Shown here: piece by piece, positions 24,197-35,569 of the stretch | Position numbering within the stretch: the first letter of the stretch is position 1 | Layout: every line of letters begins with the position of its first letter | Assembly (NCBI RefSeq): GCF_964355755.1 | Contig: NC_092670.1 | Location: 2,507,001 to 2,571,000, forward strand | From: Antedon mediterranea | Taxonomy: Eukaryota > Echinodermata > Crinoidea > Comatulida > Antedonidae | Length of the DNA: 64,000 bases | Reading direction: 5' to 3' | Program-made: the position numbers and the translations under genes | The notes under the pieces: generated by a model | Told to the model about the DNA's origin: nothing | Databases searched by the model: none | What the model saw: the letters and a program-made list of their open reading frames with translations, nothing else

Positions 24197-25143
24197 AATA
24201 CACCTAACACTTGGAAGTGACTATCATGTGTTCAGTAAAGAAACCCATCTAATACTTGATAAATTTTGCAAAATATATGCCAAAAGAGCATGGAAAAAGC
24301 GCTCCGCAATTATCAATTAATAGATCTAGAGATTGTACCAGATTTCCGTTCTGTAGGCCTATTGCAGAGTAAGACTTGCATAGTGTAAATTTCTGTTGTG
24401 TTTTTTTTTTTTTTTTTTTTTGTATCAGTTGATTTTAAAATGCCTTGTCATTCATTTATTTCTTATGTTTAACTTTATACTGTAATTTGTTAATTTTGCA
24501 AATGTAATTTCTGTTCATTTTAGGCCTTTTATTTATATCTGTATTTTGTATCATCATTGTAAACAACACTTAACGGCTGCATGGAGACTTTAAATTTATA
24601 TTTACAAAACTTTAAAAACACAATTAAATCAGGATTATAATTTGAGGTATAATGGTTAATAAAACACTAAAAATAAGATTAAATATTAAATTAGGAAAAT
24701 CGAAATAATAATAAAAATAATACTACTTTAACTAAATAACAAATAAAGATCATAACTCATAACATAATTAAATGATATACAGTATTAACAAGAACATAAA
24801 TAATAAAATAATAATAAACAATATAATATTTAAATTTAATGACATTTTTAATAATAGGTCTAATAATATCTTCTTTAAAAATAACATATTAAAAACATTG
24901 ATAATAATACTAATAATAAATAATAACACTCCATCAATGTTAAGTATTGTACTTTTTGCTCTTTAGTTTCTTTTGTACAATCCGTTTTCTTCATTTAAAT
25001 GTTTTTTTTGTCTTTTATTTTCTCTTTATACTTTTATTTAGCCTTCAGGCTGACATAATGTATGTAATATATGTAAGAACGCACCGTCCAGAAGAACCTG
25101 TGCCGCCGATTTAAAGGCGTATGTTCAATAAAGTTATTATTAT
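24197..25143 (+). mobile_element. 3' tail of an AT-rich retroposon inserted in the tandem array
   Basis: It interrupts a block that is continuous in the neighbouring unit (AACAATACAATGCTG on the left, TATACAATTTCTATTGGAC on the right). It ends CAATAAAG followed by (TTA)n, a LINE/SINE-type 3' tail. A poly-T run lies at 24,399-24,421. The ORF within it is low complexity (Asn/Ile) and not a gene. Confidence 0.5.
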
Positions 25144-25621
25144 TATACAATTTCTATTGGACTCTGCAAATATGAAACGCCAGAGAAGTATTAATTTATA
25201 AGAAATTTACTGCTGGACTAATAAATTCCAATTTCATCAAAAGAAGCTGTTTTGTTTTTTAAATGTTTCCTCAGTTTATGCTATATTATCAACCTATCAT
25301 GTCTAAATTGGAAAGAACAAGTTATGGTATCCATGAATGACGTTCTTTACAATGCAAGCTTTTATAACTGTACAAATAACGTAGTCAATGGTTACAAGCA
25401 TTTGATATTGTATTGTTAATAATAGAACCATCCAAGCAATATCATGGACCTGGTTATATGAACAAATAACAAGTATGAAACGCTAAAGAATGAAAAAGAA
25501 TTGATTACAAACACACTGTTAAACACCATGGACCTATAAATTATAGGTCCATGTTTAACTGTGTATTAAATCAAGTATGTTTGTTATGAGGAGTAAAAGT
25601 AATGTTCCCCAAAAGTTTGCT

Positions 25622-26221
25622 ATCATTGTTACCTCCGCCAAGGAGGTTATGTTTTCACCCCTGTATGTTTGTGTGTTTGTGTGTGTGTGTGTGCGTGTGT
25701 TTGTGTGTGTGTGTCTGTGAACAGCCTGGAGGCCACAGTTTTTATCTGATTCTAACCAAATTTGGACACAATGATCTATGCCCAAAAAGCTCGGACGAGT
25801 TCGAATTTGAGGGGGAAAGGTCATAGGTCAAGGTCACAACTAACAAAAAAACTATTTTACTGCCTAGAGACCACAGTTTTGATCCGATTCTCACCAAACT
25901 TAGCCACAATGATCAATGACACATCATATAATTGTGGTTAAATTTTGAAGGGTCAGGGTCAAAAAAAAAAAAAATAAAAAATAAAAAAATAATAAAAAAA
26001 AAAAAAACCCTCAGTGGGACTTGAACCAGCGATCTCAACTGTGAGAGGCTGGATACATAACCATTACACCACACTGTCATCCACAACTTTGTAGTGTGCA
26101 GTTAACATTATTTACACTTAGAACTAATAAAAAAAAATGTAAAAAAAAAATATTCAGGGGGCATTTTATGTTGGGGAATTTTACAGTAGGCGGAGGTTTG
26201 TACTCTCGGAGTACCCTCTAG
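25622..26221 (+). mobile_element. Helitron-like element with microsatellite and tRNA-Glu-like segment
   Basis: It is inserted between blocks that are contiguous at 27,380-27,420. It starts near TTGTTACCTCCGCCAAGGAGG and carries a TG microsatellite at 25,668-25,715. It ends with hairpin GTACTCTCGGAGTAC then CCTCTAG before T, the hairpin-plus-CTAG/T signature of Helitron-type 3' ends. A second copy of the 3' end lies at 29,618-29,699, and a degenerate relative sits in Hsp70 intron 3. Encodes nothing. Confidence 0.6.
26010..26082 (-). repeat. tRNA-Glu-like segment inside the Helitron-like element
   Basis: Minus strand: A-box-like TGGTGTAATGGTTA, anticodon-loop-like CTCTCAC (CTC, Glu), and B-box CTGGTTCAAGTCCCA. 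The acceptor pairing is poor, so it is a tRNA-derived insertion rather than a gene. Degenerate relatives occur at about 49,035-49,110 and 55,588-55,620. Confidence 0.5.
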
Positions 26222-26468
26222 TTTATTTATGATTTAGCTCTTGATAAAAACTCAGTAGTTTGAACTGTATGCTTTATGCTATCATTCTAAATTAAGAGAT
26301 TAAGAGTTATGGTATCGAGGTACAGCCAATGCATATGAATGATGCGTTCTATCTATTGATATTAATTGTATTGTTAATAATAGTATAATAATATAAACGA
26401 TTCTAGCAATGTTATATGAACAAATAACAAGTATGAAACGCCAAAGAATTAAAAAGAATTTATTTACA

Positions 26469-27316
26469 CTAGAGGGTGAGCTCGCTTCGCTCGCTCCCCC
26501 TCTAGGAAGTGTAGACGATGGTTCTCGGAATGATAATGTTCTCCTTATACGTTTTCTGTCGGTTACCATTATTGAAAATGCTTGACATTCGTAAAACTAA
26601 ACTACTTTGTTTCACAGTGTTTTAGATGATTAATAACATTTTAAAGTACAGTTTTTATTGTTTGGTAGGGCCCTTTGGGAAGGCGGAGGTCATTTGAGGG
26701 AGGTGCTTATTCGAGGGATATATGTTAAATTTTGTAGTTTTAATAATATGGTAACATTTATAATCAAATGAAATCCTCTAATAGATATGAAAAGTGCTAA
26801 AAAAGAATAACAAATGCTTGGTAAATTGTAAATAACAGTGCGGTGAATTCTACTACAAATAGTATAATTGTGTTGTTATAAATATGTGGGTGGACGTTTA
26901 TTAGATAGTTGGGTTGGGGGGGGGGGGGGGGTTATTATTCAAAGTGATGTTTAATTGGAGTGGCGTTTATTCAAATGAATACCATCCTAATAATTATTAA
27001 TACATTATTTAATTTAATCATCTTTTGAAACTAACTGCCGTGACAGAGTGGGCCCAAGAAAGAAGACATTACGGCTTGCAACATGGGCAGACATCTCGGT
27101 CCTAACGGGACACAGGAAGATAGCCTACAGTTATTCCTGCAAGCTTACTCAATAAAACTCAGCTATCGGGATTTCACTCGAAAAATGTCTTATCATCAAA
27201 TCTACGTTTCGCGGTACATCTCAGATAGATAAGGTAGGTATCCAAGGCGGAGATTTGTACCGAAGTTTTTGCATTGTGCTCGCCTATATCAGAATTAACC
27301 ATAATTTATATATAGA
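26469..27316 (-). mobile_element. Helitron-like non-autonomous element, copy B
   Basis: Minus-strand 5' end TCTATATATAAATTATGG at 27,316. The 3' end at 26,469 is a 37-base hairpin bounded by CTAGAGGG and CCCTCTAG, followed by T. The tandem-array blocks AAGAATTTATTTACA and CACACTGTTTACTGTG become contiguous when it is removed. The body matches copy A (9,700-10,348). The base before the TC end is T rather than A, a departure from the usual A/T insertion rule. No Rep/helicase gene. Confidence 0.65.
26913..26932 (+). repeat. Poly-G run
   Basis: About 18 consecutive G inside Helitron-like copy B; potential G-quadruplex or assembly-sensitive homopolymer. Confidence 0.7.
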
Positions 27317-27400
27317 AGCACACTGTTTACTGTGTACTAAAATCAAGTATGTTTTTTATGAGGAGTAAAAAAAACAAGCCCCAAAAGTTTGGTATCAGTT

Positions 27401-29617
27401 CATTTATTGTTAGTTCTTGATAATTAAACCTTGATATGATCAATATGCTTTATTAATCAGGCCCTCCTGTTTAACAAAGTGAATTCATTTTTTCTACCAT
27501 TCCATATAATACAAAGTTTTCCCAAACTAGCTGAATTATTGAAAGTTGAATGATAATTTTAATTATAGGCTATTTATAGGCTATACAGTTTGATATAGAA
27601 CATTATTTTTTTTAGTACAAGTTTAGGCTGCAGTATTCAGAATTGTTGTTTTGAAAACAGCACTAATCGTGTTTTTTATTTTTGTATTTATTCTTCCTCA
27701 CATCTCAAATGTGCAATAAAAATATACTGATTTTGTTAAGTTGTACTTAATTGGGTTTGACTAATCAATCGGATTTTTTTTCAAAGAATGGCCATTTTTC
27801 AGTGTGTGCATTTTTTTGATATTGAGGTTTTTAATTTTCTACAAATTTTCTTCCGTTTTTCAAAACTTATCGGCTTATTTGTGTAAAATGTAAAACAAGT
27901 GCCTTTGTTTGGGACTTTAAAATGTACGTCAATGACTAGTTTTCCTAATTATTAGTAGAGAAATCGAATAGCACCAATCAAAATTCCTTGCACACGCTTT
28001 CTTGTTACCATGGAGGAAATATATATTTCTTTACTCCATGATTTCTTCCATGCTTGTGTACTCAGCATTTTTCCTTTTGTTGTACCATATATTTGTTTAA
28101 TAGTGTTTGATTACAGTATACTGTTTAGAATTGGTATTGTGGTACAGGAGACATGCTTAGTTGGTGATATTGTGTTCTTTCAACCAGTTAACAAAAGTGT
28201 GTAAAATCGTACGATGCTTGAAATCCATTATGGTTATAATGGAATTTCCTTTCTTCCTTTCAACTCAACTATGAAAACAAATAACTTGTATGAACTGTAG
28301 GGCCAACTATAAAACTATCCTAAAAATAATGTTTTTGTGTGGAGTTAAAACTCGGTTTTATATCAATCAGAGCGATCTGTTTTAATAAAGTTAAATTTGT
28401 ATAATGATTTTGAATAGAAACTTTTTCTTTTTATTTTCAGTAAATGTATTCTCTATTTTATCATTGATCAAAAAACAATTGAGTTTTGCTATTTTAGAAT
28501 TGACAGTATAATGTAATAGATAACCCATTTGTATGTGGGATGCAATAGTGACATTATAGATTGACATGATATATCCTACTAATTTAAATAAAATAAAATT
28601 TGAAGATTTTTTATAAAATAGGCCTAATTTAGTTGTTTAATTTAATAATTATATATATATACTCTGCAATATTAATATCAATTTTATTCAAATGCAAACG
28701 CTACACAAAAACTACCAGTCCCTGAGTGCAATTTCTCTTACATGTGCAATATTCCATTATGTACACTTTTGAACTAAGAATACCAGTAGGCACAATTTTT
28801 GTTATACTGTATATCTTTTTCCATTTTTCTTATGTTATGTAATGATATTTAACTGACATTGAGATGATCTGTGAAAATCAAAACATTTATTTTTATACAA
28901 GTTAAGCTACAATAAAAATCATTGAATTATTTAAAAAAAATATTATTGTTTAAATAAATTTTATGTTTCTTTAAGAGATATACGGTATGCAACATTATTC
29001 TACAGAGAGGAAATAAAGGAAGGAAATAATTGAACGTAATAAACCACTAATAGCTCATTAAAGAAATACCCAGCTTCCTCTACCTATTTTATTTGAAAAG
29101 TGAAAAAAAGAAAAGGACAAAAAGGTAACAGAAAGATATTGTTGGTGGGAGGTTGGATTTTGATAGAGGGGGGGAGGGGGGAGGGGGGGGCGAGGTGAGC
29201 TTCTCGAGCCCACTAATAGTAAAAAAAACTTTAGTAATACAGAGGGGTAAAGTATAGTGGGAGGAATTGAGGTCAGCCTTACAAAATTAAAAATGATTAT
29301 TGTAATGAAAATTCTTTTAAACAGCATCAATCTGTGTTCAGTCAGCCGGCCCCAACTATGATTGGGGCTGAGGTGGATGGAGATGTAGGTTTAAAAAGAA
29401 AACATTGTACACAAAACATTCTAGTGTCAGAGTGCCATTTCCAGGCATCTAGATTCCCACAAATTTACACACTTTTTAGCACTGATAGACCAAGGTGTGC
29501 TTTTTTTTTTGCTGTTAATTAGATCAATGTGTCTAAATATGCAAGTTGTCTGTATGTGTACAGCAAAGCTTCTGTGTGCACAATTATCATAGTACGTGTA
29601 ATGGTTTAAGAGTGTGT
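27401..29617. other. No gene seen; includes G-rich tract
   Basis: AT-rich, without supported exons. The ORFs here lack family signatures. A G-rich strand at 29,165-29,195 (runs of 5 to 9 G separated by single A) has strong quadruplex potential. The 29,618-29,699 segment that follows is a 3' fragment of the Helitron-like family at 25,622-26,221. Confidence 0.5.
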
Positions 29618-29699
29618 ATGTAAAAAAATATTCAGGGGGAATTTTATGTAGGGGAATTTTACAGTAGGCGGAGGTTTGTACTCTCGGAGTACCCTCTAG
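29618..29699 (+). mobile_element. 3'-end fragment of Helitron-like element
   Basis: Near-identical to 26,140-26,221 (ATTCAGGGGG, GGGGAATTTTACAGTAGGCG), ending with the same GTACTC/GAGTAC hairpin and CCTCTAG before T. Confidence 0.6.
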
Positions 29700-30000
29700 T
29701 TATTATTATTATTATTATTTATTCTTTCTTTATTCTGCAGGCACTTTCAGTGCACTGATTTTCAAAGTGGTACAGTAATTGAAAATATAACAAACATAAT
29801 AAAATAAAGACAAAGAGTAATTGAAATATACATAAAAAATAGCAATCAATTTTAGAAAACAAAAAAATCAGTTAAAAATGTTGAGTACTAATTGTATTTT
29901 GGAATGAAGTTATTGAAAAATCTTTAAAGTTAATTTTTAATTCATTGGGAAGTTCATTCCAGCTTTTAGATGAACCAATTCTCCAAAATAATACCCCCCT
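29700..30000 (-). mobile_element. 5'-truncated LINE, 3' end
   Basis: Minus-strand codons LFWRIGSSKSWNELPNELKI match the terminal part of CR1-type ORF2 proteins. A UTR and an (AAT)n tail follow at 29,700-29,720. Confidence 0.6.
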
Positions 30001-30239
30001 CCCCTATGGTGGGGCATTACATTTCAACTGGCTGTCTTTATAAACAAAACCCAAGTTAACTTCCCTTGCAAATAACTTTATACAAATAAGATAATTCAAT
30101 ACTGAAGTTGATCCAGCATATTCACAAAACCACCAAAATTATCCTATTCCAATGGTTGAGCAGATTTAGCTCCTATTTATGTAACACTAGGATAACGTAC
30201 AGTATCTCAACGTATCAATTTCTATTCTAGTCTTCTTGT

Positions 30240-30598
30240 AGCCTAGAATAACGGCTTGAAACGTATCTCTTATTTTCTATTTTAGGGAACACCCTAAAAT
30301 AACGGCTTGAAACGTATCTCTTATTTTCTATTTTAGGGAACACCCTAGAATAACGGCTTGAAACGTATCTCTTATTTTCTATTTTAGGGAACACCCTAGA
30401 ATAACGGCTTGAAACGTATCTCTTATTTTCTATTTCAAGGAACACCCTAAAATAACGGCTTGAAACATATCTCTTATTTTCTATTTTAGGGAACACCCTA
30501 GAATAACGGCTTGAAACGTATCTCTTATTTTCTATTTTAGGGAACACCCTAGAATAACGGCTTGAAACGTATCTCTTATTTTCTATTTTAAAGAACTC
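30240..30598. repeat. 51-bp minisatellite, about seven copies
   Basis: The unit contains GAATAACGGCTTGAAACGTA and TCTATTTTAGGGAACACCCT. Because 51 is divisible by three, an open frame runs through the array on the minus strand (17-residue repeat VFPKIENKRYVSSRYSR). Nothing else supports coding. Confidence 0.85.
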
Positions 30599-31145
30599 TC
30601 AAAAATATCTATTTTCAACGAATCATTGATAGCAAAGCCTGTACTAATTCACGTATTTCCCTTCTGGCGTGATGACAGAGTACGACACTTAGCTTTATTA
30701 TCTTTGTTTTCTTAGTAGTTCAACTGAGGAATTCCAGGAACATCGGTTTCTATTCTAGTCTTTTCCTATCCTAGAATAACGGCTTGAAACGTATCTCTTA
30801 ATTTTTATTTTAGGGAACACCCTAAAATATCGATTTTCAACGAATCACTGATAGCAAAGCCTATACTAATTCACGTATTTCCCTTCTGGCGTGATGACAG
30901 AGTACGACACTTAGCTTTATTATCTTTGTTTTCTTAGTAGTTCAACTGAGGAATTCCAGGAACATCGGTTTCTATTCTAGTCTTTTCCTATCCTAGAATA
31001 ACGGTTTAAAACGTATCTTTATTTTTTATTTTAGGGAACACCCTAAAATATCGATTTTCAACGAATCCTTGATAGCAAAGCCTGTACTAATTCACATATT
31101 TTACTAGCGTGATAACAGAGTACGACACTTAGCTTCATTATCTTA
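30599..31145. repeat. About 222-bp tandem repeat, three copies
   Basis: The word CAACGAATC with GATAGCAAAGCC recurs at about 30,616, 30,838 and 31,060, each followed by GAGTACGACACTTAGCTT. Each unit also carries one degenerate 51-bp minisatellite monomer, so the two arrays evolved together. Confidence 0.8.
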
Positions 31146-31369
31146 TTTTTTTTCCACTCAGGAATTCTTCAGTTCATTTCTTGTTGACGTACACACACAA
31201 CAGTGTTAAAAGAAATGATGACAATCTGAGGTAGGTGTGTCGCATTAGAGTGCAATGTTGAATGAACTATACCATTATCGGGTAGGGGTGGGGGTGTTGA
31301 TATGACTATTTATGTTAAAGTTCTTGTAATATTTTCGGAGAGAGAGGGGCTAATTTTGGTTTATCCAGG

Positions 31370-31560
31370 TAAGCAATGGCATAACGCAGATGGCTGAGGC
31401 CCCTGGTTTAGGAAACCTAAGTGGCCCTCCAAGTTCCAATGCAGTAGGCCTCATTTTTAGTATTTTTTTCGGCATATTCGAATGCCCGTTTTCTCTAAGT
31501 ACTGCTAAGGGGCCCTTGGGTTAGCCAGAGAGCGCTCATAGCCGTTACACCACTGCATGT
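31370..31560. repeat. SINE-like interspersed repeat
   Basis: Shares GGCCCTCCAA, AAGG.GCCCTTGGG, and GCTCATAGC..TTAC.CCACTG with 60,485-60,625. On the minus strand the end reads like a Pol III A-box (GTGGTGTAACGGCTATGAG). Confidence 0.45.
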
Positions 31561-32528
31561 ATGCTGCACTCATAGACTACCAACACCACTGTTGGTTTGT
31601 GTAGTCTAACATGGGTCATTGAAGGAATGGAAATATCAATTATCTAAAATCATCAATGCATTAACTTCATTAATCATTTTCTTTTTATCAAGTTTCTTAA
31701 TGAATTCATTCATCTTGTCTCCTACTCTTGAACTTGAGCTTGCTGATTACCACTTTCATCTTGTTTAAATTTCTTGGGCATGTTGGTCACACCATTCAGA
31801 TACTGTTAACAAGTAATTCTACAACAAAGTAAAACAAATTGCTATGTTTTTGGTTTTATATATATAAATTTATATAAATTTAAAAAATATAAGAAATAGA
31901 AAAAAGTTTTTATTAAAATACCATAACAATAATTCAATTTTTTAATTCAATAATTTAATTTCGCCATAATATTCATTGCTGGCCTAGATACCTTAACTTG
32001 TGCGCTCGCATCGCGCGGTTTATAGCGTAAGCCTGCCTGGAGGAGTAGAATCTAAGACCACAGCGTTGATAGTCTTTGACTTTGTTGTGTACTAACACCA
32101 TTTAAGGTAAATATCCGAACAATAAAAGCACAACAAGTAAACACACGTGAGTCGAGGTTTAGTCGTTCTCCATCTTCCCCGCATCCGGGGCTTTATTCAT
32201 TCTCCACAAGACTATGTATATAGAGGGCGTTAGACTATTACAATCGGTTACAATTACAGTACAAGTAATGTACAGTATATGACAGACTTTATATTGCAAC
32301 AGGCTTAAGTCTAGGACATTTAGTGCAATCCGCACCTCGTATTTTTGCCCATGAGTTAGATGTATATATAACATACTGTAAACAGTCTATAAAATGACTC
32401 AATACAATCAAATAAGAACTGTAACTCACAATTAATAAATATTAATGTGAACGAGGAATTACAATTCTCAATAAAAGTCTAAATAAGTAGAATATTAGGA
32501 CTCTAACTCTATTGAAATAAAACATACT

Positions 32529-32573
32529 TTCTGCATTGCTTTATGGTCCAGCTTCACTTCTTGATTGTTTACC
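32529..32573 (-). CDS. 45-bp mini-exon, copy 1
   Basis: TTATAG acceptor, 45 bases, GTATGT donor. Phase 0 reads VNNQEVKLDHKAMQK. Phase 1, expected from the DED exons, hits a stop after GP. Two near-copies with the same splice sites lie at 43.1 and 43.5 kb. Confidence 0.4.
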
Positions 32574-34261
32574 TATAAAGAAGGAATTTTAGGAAAGTAA
32601 TTACTATATAACATAGTATTTAAACTTTCATACATTTTTCCTGTAATTTTTGACATTTTGTAAAAATAATGCATATATATATTACTTTAAAAACATTCTT
32701 GTCTTAAGAAATCTGTTCAAAATCTGCGAAAATAGTGACTTGATCATCAATGTTTTTAGTATTATCACAAATTTATGTTTCTTTTTTTTTATTATCCTTC
32801 TCTGTAACTAACACTTAAGGTTGAAAATCACTGTTTGACATGAGACTGATATTGATAAAATGATTCATTCATTCATAAAATTAATAATGATTAAACAAAG
32901 CTTGCAACAAAATCTAAAGGAGTTACCACAAGCATTGTTTGATTTACAAGAATGTAATTACCATTTGAATCTAAAATCAGTTTGGATATATTTACTTTAA
33001 CCGTTATTTGCTAATTGTTGTTTAAACGTCAGAATATACATACTACTCTCACAAATGTTATATGTGACAAACAACCAGTAGTAGTAAAACTTACTGATCA
33101 TAAAATTAAGAAATAAAAATTAGTTGCTCACACCAAAATAAAATATTGTCAGAATGAATAAAACAACTCCACATACCTGAGTTGTTCCAACAATTTCACT
33201 TAAAAGAAGTCATTGATTATTGGTGCTTTCTGTTTCACTGACTTGAACTTAAGAATAATAAAAAAAATCACAAGTTTCGTTGTTATTGAATTATAAAAAA
33301 TGTGTATACTTAATTACAAAGTAATCTAAATATCCTAAATTGAAGAAGTAAATGTTAGGCTACACATCATTTAAGCCATTGTCATTAAAACAAATTAGGT
33401 CTATCATAGTAGTTGTGAGGAGTGTTTTGTTTATATGTAAAATGTATGTGAACTTTAATAAAGTACAAATAAGTAAAAAGTATGTTATTTGTTTGTGCAT
33501 CATTGTATTTGCATAGGCTTATATACTAATGCATGTGAAATTAATTCGTTTTTAGTATTTAAAAAAAAATACATATGTTGAGTCCATGGCAACATAGATT
33601 ATAGTAATGACATGAATACCTTTTAATAGAACTTTCAGAGGTCCTCTAAGTTGTAGGAGCTTTATGCTATCAATAAATGGTTGCATATTTTCCTCACAGA
33701 TTATGTCTCTTTCCTCAAGGTCCATAATCAAATGCCATGTATCCTCATAATTCTGTTTTGCATCATTAAAATGTGTATTCATTTTCTTCTCATCTTCCTT
33801 GGTCAGACTATCTCCAAACTTTATCAACATCAGTCTGTGTGCAGTAAACTTTGAACTGACAATATCCCTAACATTTGGAAATGTGCCAATTTTCTCTTTG
33901 ATTATTCCCGCCAATCTAAATTGTTCCGTTACTTTTATGGTTTCATAAAACAAAGTTAAGTCATGGCTTGTTAGATGTTCTCTGTCCATTAAGGAATTTA
34001 GTAGCTCAGTTGTGTTGGATGCTTTATCTAACACCAGTTGGCAGGAGATCTTTATACAACAGTTTCAGCTTATTGAGTAAATGACGATGATCATACCACT
34101 CTGAACAGTTTACTATAATGAGTTTAAGGTTACAATCAGAAATGTCTATGAAAATAAAAAAAAATATATTTAAAATACTATTACAGGCTAAGAATAAGTA
34201 TAAATTTAATATTATAATCAAACAAAATTTTTCTAAAACTTTTGTCGGAATTTAAAACTAT

Positions 34262-34885
34262 TGTAATATAAGGATATACTTTTATATTTAAGAAATTGAC
34301 CTTTGTATCGGAATTCAAATAGGTTCACAAACTTGACCCAGGAAGTCCAAAGGAGAGTTTGTCCAGATGTTTTAATGACCATTTAGTTTATAATAGAATC
34401 CCTAAAGAAAACACTTAGCTTAACTTTGCGACCGTTCCCATCGTAAAACAATTAGATACTGACAGTTTTAAGCAGAGATTTGACAGGGCCAATTCATCAT
34501 TGTAACCTCCCCAGATAAGATCAATCACTCCCACTTAAACACCCCTGGATCAACTTAGGACCAATCGTTACCCTCACAGATGATGTAATGACATTATGCA
34601 AATGAACTGAGCCAATATACTCCCAAGTTTCAGAAGGGCCCAGACACACCTTACAGCCACCTCACGGAGCACACACCTTACAGCCACCTCACGGAGCACA
34701 CACCTCACAGCAGACCTACACACTTCACACCTCACCGACAGCATCATTGACCGTCCGTTTCTTATCTATACTTATAGTTGTATATTGTACTGAAGTATTA
34801 TACTGAATAAATAATATATGTGTTACGACAGTCAAGCGAGTCAGAGTCCTTCATTAGTACCTCAACAACCCAACACTATATTACA
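34262..34885 (+). repeat. 5' LTR
   Basis: 624 bp. It contains a short internal tandem duplication (ACACCTTACAGCCACCTCAC, near 34,650-34,700) and AATAAA near 34,805, and should hold promoter, transcription start and polyadenylation site. Confidence 0.95.
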
Positions 34886-35569
34886 TGGTGGAAGACCCAA
34901 ATTTCATAAGGAACGGAGTGAGAAAACAAGAAATAAACACTTAACAAGACACGAAGACGAAGACAAAGACAAAAATAACCATATTTGTTTGAAAGGAGAG
35001 AAATTTACTTTGACTCAAAAGACAAGCTGAAATTATATTTGAATGAGATCGAGACAAGCAGAAATTTGATCAAATTATTACCATTGGATGAAAGACAAAG
35101 AAGATAATCGAGGAAGACACAAAAGACAAGCTGAAATTATATTTGAATGAGATCGAGACAAGCAGAAATTTTATCAAATTATAACCATTGGATAAAGACA
35201 AAGAAGATAATCTAGGAAGACCCAAGCAGAATCAAAACAGAAGCAAGCGGACAAGAACTATTTCGTTTGAACACTTTCAACTTCACGCCGTTTTTTTTTC
35301 GATCGTTTTTTTTAACATTTATTTTTTTGACCATTTTGAACATTGATGAGCACTTTTAACATTTTTTTAATTCGTTGTTTGAACATTTAAACATTTTGAA
35401 CACTTTTTGCATTCCTTTAATTCATTTTTAATTGGATCCGAAGCATTTGGGGTAAGTCAAAACCATTTTGATTTTGATTTGTAACCTTGATTGAAAAAGT
35501 GAGAGTTTACATATATATATATACACTAAATTGTTTTTGATATTTGATTAATAATTAATATTATAAAGT
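34886..35569 (+). other. Gypsy untranslated leader
   Basis: Starts with the probable primer-binding site. Contains a direct duplication of about 96 bp (35,016-35,110 and 35,113-35,210; GACAAGCTGAAATTATATTT), and a T-rich stretch at 35,285-35,440. No ORF of merit. Confidence 0.7.

Larger units (their letters stand above)
21813..27400. repeat. Diverged tandem array, unit about 1.5 kb, with later insertions
   Basis: Blocks recur in the same order: TCAAGCATAT at 21,813 and 23,309; TGCTATTCTTTATGATAGGCC at about 22,360 and 23,832; the block containing ATGCCTAAAATCACTCAGCC at about 22,970 and 24,136; TATCCATGAATGACGTTCTT at about 23,192 and 25,331; AACAAATAACAAGTATGAAACGC at about 25,460 and 26,418; ATCAAGTATGTTT at about 25,570 and 27,342. 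Insertions in individual units (a SINE-like tRNA, LINE tails at 22,500-22,790 and 24,197-25,145, Helitron-like elements) explain the length differences. No host gene is seen. Confidence 0.7.

Noticed and set aside
24772-24966. 64-codon Asn/Ile-rich ORF
   Set aside because: Low-complexity AT sequence inside a retroposon tail; no motif.
25555-25824. Thr/His-repeat ORFs on both strands
   Set aside because: Products of the TG microsatellite.
28010-28204. 64-codon hydrophobic ORF
   Set aside because: No family signature, no splice context, no support beyond an open frame.
29058-29330. Proline-rich 90-codon ORF on the minus strand
   Set aside because: Prolines come from the G-rich tract; no other evidence.
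30227-30547. Secreted or structural repeat protein
   Set aside because: Frame is a consequence of the 51-bp unit length; no start context or transcript evidence.
34818-35030. 70-codon ORF across the LTR/leader border
   Set aside because: Spans the 5' LTR end and primer-binding site; shadow of the retrotransposon leader.
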